Position numbers and translations under genes: made by a program. DNA of 13,004 nucleotides from Prevotellaceae bacterium UBA1787 (GTDB lineage Bacteria; Bacteroidota; Bacteroidia; Bacteroidales; Bacteroidaceae): the NCBI GenBank assembly GCA_002315195.1, contig DCGD01000092.1, forward strand, positions 42,685 to 55,688, read 5' to 3'. Positions within the stretch are counted from its first letter, which is position 1. Every line of letters begins with the position of its first letter. Positions 7,306 through 13,004 of the stretch are shown piece by piece. The notes beneath the pieces are model-generated. The model was not told where the DNA came from. It was given only the letters and a program-made list of their open reading frames with translations, and did not search any database.

Positions 7306-7968
7306 TTATTTTCTTCCAAAGTCGGCTGGAATTTCTCCCCATTTGGAAGTGTCCCATTTCTTTATGGGTATGTCGTAGGTATTGTTGTTGAGCCAGTTCT
7401 CAGCCCGTGAAACGATTTGGTGTACTTGCTCAGTCCTTTTGTTGTTCACCAGTTTGGTGTTGCATTTTTTCTTTGCGACCCAAAGTATGGCATTGCGGCT
7501 GTCGCTGTATATGGTAATTTTCTTTCCCTGTTTTTTCAAAATGGCGAGTGCATGAACGATGGCAAGAAATTCGCCTATGTTGTTTGTTCCCCAAATTGGA
7601 CCGAAATGGAAAACCACCGCGCCCGTTTGCAAGTCGATGCCTCGGTACTCCATATTACCGGGGTTTCCACTACAGGCGGCATCTACCGCCCACGCTTCAG
7701 CCGAGACTTCCGCGGGGAGCGACAAGACGGTGTCTTTGCGATATTCAGGGGGATTTTCAGGCATTGCCGACGTATGTTTCCTAACTATGGAGGAACTTGG
7801 TGGAACACCATCTTCCAATGCCTTTGTGGCGGCTTCAAGGTTAGGATAAGATTTGAACCGGGCTCCGGCTACACCGTGCACTTGTTCCTTGCATTTATCC
7901 CATGAGAGATAGATGCCGGGTACTTTTCCCGACCATACCACATAGAATTTCTGTTTTGCAGTTGTCAC
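7306..7968 (-). CDS. Viroplasmin-domain ribonuclease H
   Basis: A 220-residue protein. Residues 7-52 (KFYVVWSGKVPGIYLSWDKC) form a caulimovirus viroplasmin-like domain, the N-terminal RNA/DNA-hybrid-binding module of eukaryotic RNase H1. Residues about 90-220 are an RNase H fold with the four expected acidic catalytic residues: D96 in VDAACSGNPG, E133 in NNIGEF, D156 in YSDS and D216 near the C-terminus. It should cleave RNA in RNA-DNA hybrids such as R-loops and replication primers. The start is GTG at 7968; no ATG precedes the viroplasmin domain. It begins 9 bases after the argS stop on the same strand, which implies co-transcription. The arrangement is common in Bacteroidetes, so this is probably the main type 1 RNase H. 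Confidence 0.93.
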   Translation of the reverse strand: MTTAKQKFYVVWSGKVPGIYLSWDKCKEQVHGVAGARFKSYPNLEAATKALEDGVPPSSSIVRKHTSAMPENPPEYRKDTVLSLPAEVSAEAWAVDAACSGNPGNMEYRGIDLQTGAVVFHFGPIWGTNNIGEFLAIVHALAILKKQGKKITIYSDSRNAILWVAKKKCNTKLVNNKRTEQVHQIVSRAENWLNNNTYDIPIKKWDTSKWGEIPADFGRK

Positions 7969-7977
7969 GATGTTGCT

Positions 7978-9795
7978 TTACATACGTTCGGGCACTTCAA
8001 TGCCCAACAATTTCATTCCAGTTCGGATAACCTTGGCGACGCAGTCAGAAAGCACCAGTCGGAGTTGTTTCTTCACAACGTTTTCTTCGCGCATGATGCT
8101 GTAGTCATGGTAGAATTGGTTGTATTCTTTCACCAGGTCATAACAGTAATTGGCGATGCTGCTGGGGTTGTAGTCCGCCCCGGCGCTTTGGATGGTTGCC
8201 GTGAAATCCGACAGGTGTTGGATGAGTTCCTGTTCCTTGTCGTTGATGTCAATGCCCGACTCAAGAACGGAAGGAATGACAAAACCTTCGCTCTCCGCCT
8301 TGCGCAGCACGCTTCTTATGCGGGCGTAAGTGTACTGGATGAATGGCCCGGTGTTTCCGTTGAAATCGATGCTTTCCGCGGGATTGAACATCATGTTCTT
8401 GCGTGCGTCAACCTTCAGGAGGAAATATTTCAATGCGCCTAATCCGACGATGCGTGCAATTTCGTTCTTTTCCTCTTCGCTCATGTCAGCAAACTTGCCG
8501 AGTTCCTCGCTTGTTTGTCTTGCGGTGGCAATCATGTCAGCAACGAGTTCATCGGCATCCACCACCGTACCTTCCCGGCTCTTCATTTTTCCATTGGGCA
8601 GTTCCACCATTCCGTAAGAGAAATGAACCAAATCTTTTCCCCATTTGAAGCCGAGACGGTCGAGCAGGATGCTGAGTACCTGAAAATGATAGTTTTGTTC
8701 GTTTCCTACCACATAAATCATCTTGTCAATGGGGAAATCCTGAAATCTCAGTTTGGCAGTGCCGATGTCCTGGGTCATGTAAACGGAAGTGCCGTCCTTG
8801 CGTAACAACAGTTTCTCGTCGAGTCCGTCCTTGGTCAAGTCCGCCCAAACGCTGCCATCGTCATGGCGGACGAAAAGCCCTTTGCTGAGGCCTTTCTCAA
8901 CTTCCGCCTTTCCGACAAGATACGTGTCCGATTCGTAGTAAATTTTGTCAAACCCAACACCGAGTGCCTTATAAGTTTCGTCAAATCCTTCATAGACCCA
9001 TTCATTCATTTTTTCCCATAGACTTCTCACTTCGGCATCACCATTTTCCCACTTGACGAGCATTTCGTGAGCCTCCTTGATGAGCGGGGCTTCCTCTTTG
9101 GCGCGTGCGGTTGCTGTTTCTTCGTCAAGCCCTTCATTCATGAATTGTTCTTTCAACTCGGCGACTTCGGCGCGGTAGTGCTTGTCGAACGCGACATAAA
9201 AATCGCCAATCAAGTGGTCGCCTTTCTTGCCTGAAGACTCTGGAGTGACGCCTTCACCCCATTTCTGCCATGCCAGCATACTTTTGCAAATGTGGATGCC
9301 TCGGTCATTTACAATGTTGGTTCTCACCACCTTGTTTCCGCAGGCGGCCATGACATTGCCCAAAGCCCAACCGAGGAGATTGTTGCGTATATGTCCGAGG
9401 TGGAGAGGCTTGTTGGTGTTCGGTGAACTGTATTCAATCATCACGAGGGCACTCTTTTCCGTTATCGGGGTAATGCCGTAGTTTTCGTCCGCATGAATAA
9501 GGTTGAGTTTCTTTGTCCACCACTCGTCGGCGATGCTCAGGTTGAGAAAACCCTTGATGACGTTGAATTTGCTTATGGCGGGTTCGTTGTCATTCAACCA
9601 TGTACCAATTTCACGGGCGGTTTCTTCAGGTTTTTTGTGAGAGATGCGTAACAATGGGAAAACTACAAGAGTAAGTTGTCCTTCAAACTCTTTCTTGGTT
9701 TTCTGCAGCGATATCTGTGCCGGTGTGATGTCGGCATTGTAAAGTGACTTGACGGCTGTCGTGACAGCGGATGTAATAACGTTTTCTATGTTCAT
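7978..9795 (-). CDS. argS: Arginyl-tRNA synthetase
   Basis: A 605-residue class I aminoacyl-tRNA synthetase that charges tRNA-Arg with arginine using ATP in the cytoplasm. The N-terminal additional domain (about 1-95) is followed by the Rossmann catalytic core with the HIGH-type motif HLGH at 132-135 within SSPNTNKPLHLGHIRNN. The KMSKS-type loop is KMKSREG at 403-409. The anticodon-binding DALR domain occupies about 485-605 and includes the family end LLGIEVPERM. Length is close to other bacterial ArgS proteins. The ATG at 9795 is the only reasonable start. It is the first gene of a minus-strand cluster with the RNase H and ABC exporter genes. A TAACTTTG promoter element lies about 50 bases upstream. 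Confidence 0.98.
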   Translation of the reverse strand: MNIENVITSAVTTAVKSLYNADITPAQISLQKTKKEFEGQLTLVVFPLLRISHKKPEETAREIGTWLNDNEPAISKFNVIKGFLNLSIADEWWTKKLNLIHADENYGITPITEKSALVMIEYSSPNTNKPLHLGHIRNNLLGWALGNVMAACGNKVVRTNIVNDRGIHICKSMLAWQKWGEGVTPESSGKKGDHLIGDFYVAFDKHYRAEVAELKEQFMNEGLDEETATARAKEEAPLIKEAHEMLVKWENGDAEVRSLWEKMNEWVYEGFDETYKALGVGFDKIYYESDTYLVGKAEVEKGLSKGLFVRHDDGSVWADLTKDGLDEKLLLRKDGTSVYMTQDIGTAKLRFQDFPIDKMIYVVGNEQNYHFQVLSILLDRLGFKWGKDLVHFSYGMVELPNGKMKSREGTVVDADELVADMIATARQTSEELGKFADMSEEEKNEIARIVGLGALKYFLLKVDARKNMMFNPAESIDFNGNTGPFIQYTYARIRSVLRKAESEGFVIPSVLESGIDINDKEQELIQHLSDFTATIQSAGADYNPSSIANYCYDLVKEYNQFYHDYSIMREENVVKKQLRLVLSDCVAKVIRTGMKLLGIEVPERM

Positions 9796-9829
9796 TGCAA
9801 AATAAATGGAAGGTTGGACAAAAAGCCGA

Positions 9830-9852
9830 CCTCGTAAAACGAGGCAAAGTTA
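9830..9852 (-). promoter_or_regulatory. argS promoter -7 element with adjoining palindrome
   Basis: On the minus strand, TAACTTTG at 9852-9845 matches the Bacteroidetes -7 consensus. No good -33 element is seen. It is followed directly by CCTCGT-TTT-ACGAGG (9844-9830), a perfect 6-bp palindrome with a 3-base centre that covers the predicted start point. Because the start would fall inside it, the palindrome is more likely a DNA operator than an RNA hairpin. No regulator is identified. Confidence 0.5.
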
Positions 9853-10178
9853 CTAAAAACACTATATATAAACTCAGTAAATACGGAAAAAGTCAAAACG
9901 GCTTTAACATCATGGCGGTTTTATGCACACCTTAGTTTGTTTTCGACACTTTTTCATTGCAGTGTACGCTTCTATCTTTCGGTGAAAGTCATGATACTCG
10001 GCACTTTTCCGTGGCACTTGTAATCCGATGCGCTTTCATTGTCAGCGCCTGTAAATTCGATTGTAATGAAACTGTTGTAGAATAAATGCGGCGTGGCAAT
10101 CAACGCAAGTGATATTCAGCCGGAAAGGACAGAACTCCGCCCCGATTGAAAATAAAATTTTAATTATTGGAACCTACC
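9853..10178. other. Divergent intergenic region without recognisable gene
   Basis: Part of the 436-base gap between argS (minus) and the GNAT-like gene (plus). I find no ORF with a recognisable product, no tRNA and no strong terminator. Minor features are a 5-bp inverted repeat GCGCT/AGCGC at 10030-10048 and two copies of GGCACTT at 10000-10006 and 10013-10019. It is longer than the two promoters alone would need. Confidence 0.5.
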
Positions 10179-10203
10179 TTGCAAAAAAAGCGTATTTTTG
10201 CAA
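10179..10203 (+). promoter_or_regulatory. Promoter -7 element of the GNAT-like gene inside an inverted repeat
   Basis: TATTTTTG at 10193-10200 matches TAnnTTTG and lies about 30 bases before the ATG at 10232. It is embedded in a perfect 9-bp inverted repeat, TTGCAAAAA (10179-10187) and TTTTTGCAA (10195-10203), with a 7-base centre. The -33 region is weak (ATTG at 10166-10169, spacing 23). The repeat could be an operator, or chance in an A/T-rich promoter. Confidence 0.5.
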
Positions 10204-10231
10204 AAATAAGTGAAACTACTAAATTTAATCC

Positions 10232-11365
10232 ATGTACACTCAAATAAAGAAAGTAACGACAAAATCCGAATTGAAACGCTTTATTCGTTTCAATTACGAA
10301 ATGTATAAGGATAATCCGTATTCCGTCCCCGATTTGTATGAGGATATGCTGAAGACGTTCAATCCCCGAAAAAATCCAGCTTTTGAGTTTTGTGAGGCTG
10401 AATATTTCTTGGCTTATCAGGGGAACAAGTTAGTCGGACGCGTGGCGGCAATCATAAATCACCACGCCAATGAGCAGTGGAACAAGCAAACGGTGCGCTT
10501 TGGGTGGATAGATTTCATCGATGACGAGGATGTGAGCAAGGCTTTGTTGGATGCAGTCGCTACTTGGGGGCATGAACATGGCATGACTTCCATCGAAGGT
10601 CCTTTGGGTTTTACAGACATGGATGCGGAGGGAATGCTCATAGAGGGCTTTGACCAATTGAGTACCATGGCGACAATATACAATTTCCCATATTATCCGG
10701 AACACATGGAGCGTTTGGGATTTGTAAAGGACATGGATTGGATCGAGATGAAATTGATGGTGCCCGAAGCCACTCCCGAAAAATACGTGAGAATCGCCGA
10801 GATAGTCAAGAAAAAATACAACCTTCACGTTCGCAAACTTGAAAGCGTAAAAAAATTGCGGGAGACAGGATTGGGTTACAAAATATTTGACCTAATCAAT
10901 GAAGCATACGCGCCTTTGTACAATTATTCGGCTATGACAAAGGGACAGATAGATCAGTATATCAATGAATACTTGCCCATTGTGGATTTCGACATGGTGG
11001 CTATGGTGGAGGATGCAAACAATGAATTGGTTGGCGTCGGCATATCGATGGCTTCACTGTCGACGGCCTTGCAGAAAGCGAAGGGCAAACTGTTCCCATT
11101 CGGATGGTTTCACTTGCTGAAGGCATTGTATTGGAAGACACCTCCCGCCTTGGATTTGCTGCTGGTAGCAGTCAAGCCCGAATATCAGAACAAAGGCGTC
11201 AATGCGCTGCTGTTCACTGACTTGATACCCATTTACATCAAGAAAGGCTTTACGTGGGGAGAGACAAACCCTGAATTGGAAATAAACAACAAGGTGCAGT
11301 CGCAGTGGCAGTATTTGGAAAATCGAATTCACAAACGTCGCAGGTGTTTCAAGAAAGAAATTTAG
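10232..11365 (+). CDS. GNAT-like acyltransferase family protein, probable tandem GNAT fold
   Basis: A 377-residue cytoplasmic protein without signal peptide or membrane segment. It appears to hold two GNAT-like halves. Residues about 15-175 include the strand pair EYFLAYQGNKLVGRVAAIIN; residues about 200-360 include FDMVAMVEDANNELVGVGIS and LLLVAVKPEYQNKGVNALLF. The latter resembles the acetyl-CoA-binding motif A (V-x-P-x-Q-x-x-G-x-x-x-L). The N-terminal half lacks a clear motif A, so only the C-terminal half may bind acyl-CoA. Substrate is unknown. It belongs to a widespread Bacteroidetes family usually annotated only as N-acetyltransferase. The ATG at 10232 sits just after a TAnnTTTG promoter. 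It precedes parE on the same strand with a 119-base gap, and a functional link to topoisomerase is not evident. FemABX proteins also have two GNAT folds, but I see no specific similarity to them. Confidence 0.8.
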   Translation: MYTQIKKVTTKSELKRFIRFNYEMYKDNPYSVPDLYEDMLKTFNPRKNPAFEFCEAEYFLAYQGNKLVGRVAAIINHHANEQWNKQTVRFGWIDFIDDEDVSKALLDAVATWGHEHGMTSIEGPLGFTDMDAEGMLIEGFDQLSTMATIYNFPYYPEHMERLGFVKDMDWIEMKLMVPEATPEKYVRIAEIVKKKYNLHVRKLESVKKLRETGLGYKIFDLINEAYAPLYNYSAMTKGQIDQYINEYLPIVDFDMVAMVEDANNELVGVGISMASLSTALQKAKGKLFPFGWFHLLKALYWKTPPALDLLLVAVKPEYQNKGVNALLFTDLIPIYIKKGFTWGETNPELEINNKVQSQWQYLENRIHKRRRCFKKEI

Positions 11366-11484
11366 GAAATAGCAGTTCTCATTCAAAAATGCCGGGAATT
11401 TGGCAAAACTGGTAGGGTATAGTGCAGTAAGGTAATGGAATTTAGTTTTTTGTAATTTGCCTTTAAGGTGACAAGATATACAGA

Positions 11485-13004
11485 GTGGAAGAAACAGAAG
11501 AAATGGATGAAAAGGACATGCTTGTGGAAGATGCCGCAGTAGATGCGGTCTCAGTTTCCGAATATGGCGATGACAGTATTCGCCATTTGAACGACATGCA
11601 GCACGTGCGCATGCGTCCGGGCATGTATATTGGTAGATTGGGCGATGGGTCGCATGCAGAGGATGGCATCTACGTGTTGATGAAGGAGGTCGTCGACAAC
11701 AGTATAGATGAGTTCCGAATGAATTTTGGAAAACGCATAGATATTGACTTGACCGAAGAGCAGGGCATGAGGGTGCGTGACTATGGTAGAGGCATTCCTC
11801 AAGGCAAATTGGTGGAAGCCGTCAGTCAGTTGAACACTGGTGGAAAATATGATAACAAGGTGTTCAAGAAAAGCGTAGGTCTCAATGGTGTGGGTCTGAA
11901 AGCCGTCAATGCGTTGAGTGCACGGTTTGAGGTCACGTCCTATCGCGATGGAAAGGCGCGCCATCTTGTTTTTGAAAGAGGCGAACTGCGTAGTGATGAA
12001 ACGGTGGAAACGGGTGAACCAAACGGAACTGAGGTTTATTTTGTTCCCGACGCGACGGAATTTGTGGACTACCATTTTCAGGAAGAATTCATAGAGGAGA
12101 AGTTGCGCAATTATACATATTTGAACTCAGGGTTGAACATATACCACAATGGTCGTCACATTGTCAGTCGAAATGGATTGGAAGACCTGCTCAATGACAG
12201 CATGACGGTTGCCGGACTCTATCCCATCGTTCACTTGAAGGATGACGATATAGAAATAGCGTTTACCCACACCAACCAATATGGAGAGGAATATTATTCA
12301 TTTGTCAATGGGCAGCATACAACGCAGGGTGGAACGCATCAAAGTGCTTTGAAAGAGCATATCGCCCGTACAATCAAGGAATTTTACGGAAAAGGTTTTG
12401 ATGTACAGGATGCACGGAATGGCATTGTCGCCGCCATAGCGGTCAATGTAGAAGAACCCGTGTTTGAAAGCCAGACAAAGATTAAGTTGGGTTCACTGAA
12501 CATGTCACCCAATGGTGGCGTCAGTGTAAACAAGTTCATTGGTGATTTCATCAAGAAGAACCTTGACAATTATCTGCACCGCAACCCTGAGATGTCAGAG
12601 GTTCTGCTTCAGAAGATTCAGGAGTCCGAGCGCGAGCGCAAGGAGATGGCGGGCATGACGAAACTGGCAAGGCAGAAGGCGAAGAAAGTGAATCTCCACA
12701 ATGACAAACTGCGGGATTGCCACATACATTATAATGATTCGAAAGGCAACCGTCAGGATGAGAGCAGCATTTTCATTACCGAGGGTAATTCAGCGAGTGG
12801 TTCCATAACCATGAGTCGGGATGTCGCGACACAAGCCGTATTCAGTCTTCGCGGCAAACCGCTGAACTGCTTCGGCCTGACAAAATCCATTGTCTACAAA
12901 AATGATGAATTCAATCTGCTTCAGGCCGCTCTCAACATAGAGGATGGCTTGGAGGGTTTGCGCTACAACAAGGTCATAGTTGCCACGGATGCCGATGTGG
13001 ACGG
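11485..13004 (+). CDS. parE: DNA topoisomerase IV subunit B (ParE), 3' end beyond window
   Basis: The first 506 residues of the ATPase subunit of topoisomerase IV, which with ParC decatenates daughter chromosomes. The GHKL ATPase motifs are present: N72 in [11 protein letters not shown]99-[19 protein letters not shown] at 132-145 and the transducer QTK loop at 330-332. The TOPRIM domain starts with the catalytic glutamate E433 in TEGNSASGS, and D502, D504 and D506 of the DxDxD motif are the last visible residues. The [13 protein letters not shown] opening and SASGS (not SAGGS) favour the Bacteroidetes ParE type over GyrB. The start is uncertain: GTG 11485 (first after the in-frame stop at 11464), ATG 11503 or ATG 11518 all precede the conserved region. 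A possible -7-like TAATTTG at 11453-11459 lacks one T. N435 replaces the usual aspartate in EGDSA. Confidence 0.95.
   Translation, partial: MEETEEMDEKDMLVEDAAVDAVSVSEYGDDSIRHLNDMQHVRMRPGMYIGRLGDGSHAEDGIYVLMKEVVDNSIDEFRMNFGKRIDIDLTEEQGMRVRDYGRGIPQGKLVEAVSQLNTGGKYDNKVFKKSVGLNGVGLKAVNALSARFEVTSYRDGKARHLVFERGELRSDETVETGEPNGTEVYFVPDATEFVDYHFQEEFIEEKLRNYTYLNSGLNIYHNGRHIVSRNGLEDLLNDSMTVAGLYPIVHLKDDDIEIAFTHTNQYGEEYYSFVNGQHTTQGGTHQSALKEHIARTIKEFYGKGFDVQDARNGIVAAIAVNVEEPVFESQTKIKLGSLNMSPNGGVSVNKFIGDFIKKNLDNYLHRNPEMSEVLLQKIQESERERKEMAGMTKLARQKAKKVNLHNDKLRDCHIHYNDSKGNRQDESSIFITEGNSASGSITMSRDVATQAVFSLRGKPLNCFGLTKSIVYKNDEFNLLQAALNIEDGLEGLRYNKVIVATDADVD

Noticed and set aside
11551..12075. 174-codon minus-strand open frame opposite parE
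   Set aside because: Antisense to the conserved ATPase domain of parE; a shadow frame.
1..13004. CRISPR arrays, tRNA or rRNA genes, insertion sequences, phage or defence genes
   Set aside because: I looked for spaced direct repeats, tRNA-like cloverleaf ends and transposase or integrase motifs and saw none.

Overview
The window looks like chromosomal DNA of a Bacteroidetes (Bacteroidales) bacterium, most likely Prevotella-like. Three things suggest this. The promoters fit the Bacteroidetes primary-sigma pattern (TTTG, about 20 bases, TAnnTTTG) and Shine-Dalgarno sequences are mostly poor. The protein families are typical of the phylum: a ParE-type topoisomerase subunit beginning [13 protein letters not shown], a viroplasmin/RNase H fusion, a streptopain-family protease and tandem FKBP-type isomerases. 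Base and codon use look even across the window, with no sign of a mobile element, tRNA, rRNA or CRISPR array. The genus is an inference from recognised protein style, not from a search.

Layout, left to right. (1) Positions 1-941, minus strand: two adjacent FKBP-type peptidyl-prolyl isomerase genes, a cytoplasmic FklB-like protein followed by an exported lipoprotein that runs off the left edge, both read from a promoter near 977. (2) Positions 942-1345: a 404-base gap with a striking 20-bp hairpin. (3) Positions 1346-2047, minus: a membrane-anchored SIMPL-domain protein with a near-ideal promoter. (4) Positions 2193-4487, plus, divergent from it: a large secreted C10 (streptopain-type) cysteine protease with an I69-like propeptide and a short C-terminal tail like those of exported Bacteroidetes proteins. 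(5) A hairpin at 4592-4631 separates this gene from a convergent rubrerythrin gene (4651-5199, minus) of the reverse-domain-order type, which has its own promoter about 190 bases upstream. (6) Positions 5437-9795, minus: a tight argS / viroplasmin-RNase H / ABC exporter cluster. (7) A 436-base divergent gap, then a tandem-GNAT-fold protein (10232-11365, plus). (8) The first two thirds or more of topoisomerase IV subunit B (parE) on the plus strand, cut off by the right edge inside the TOPRIM DxDxD motif.

Functionally the window mixes housekeeping (arginyl-tRNA synthetase, RNase H, topoisomerase IV, protein folding), peroxide defence (rubrerythrin) and cell-surface or secreted functions (protease, SIMPL protein, lipoprotein isomerase, ABC exporter). 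I see no clear new multi-gene system. The best leads are the unexplained large hairpin at 1073-1117, the structured leader with a tiny ORF before rubrerythrin, palindromes overlapping two promoters, and a natural EGNSA (instead of EGDSA) motif in ParE.
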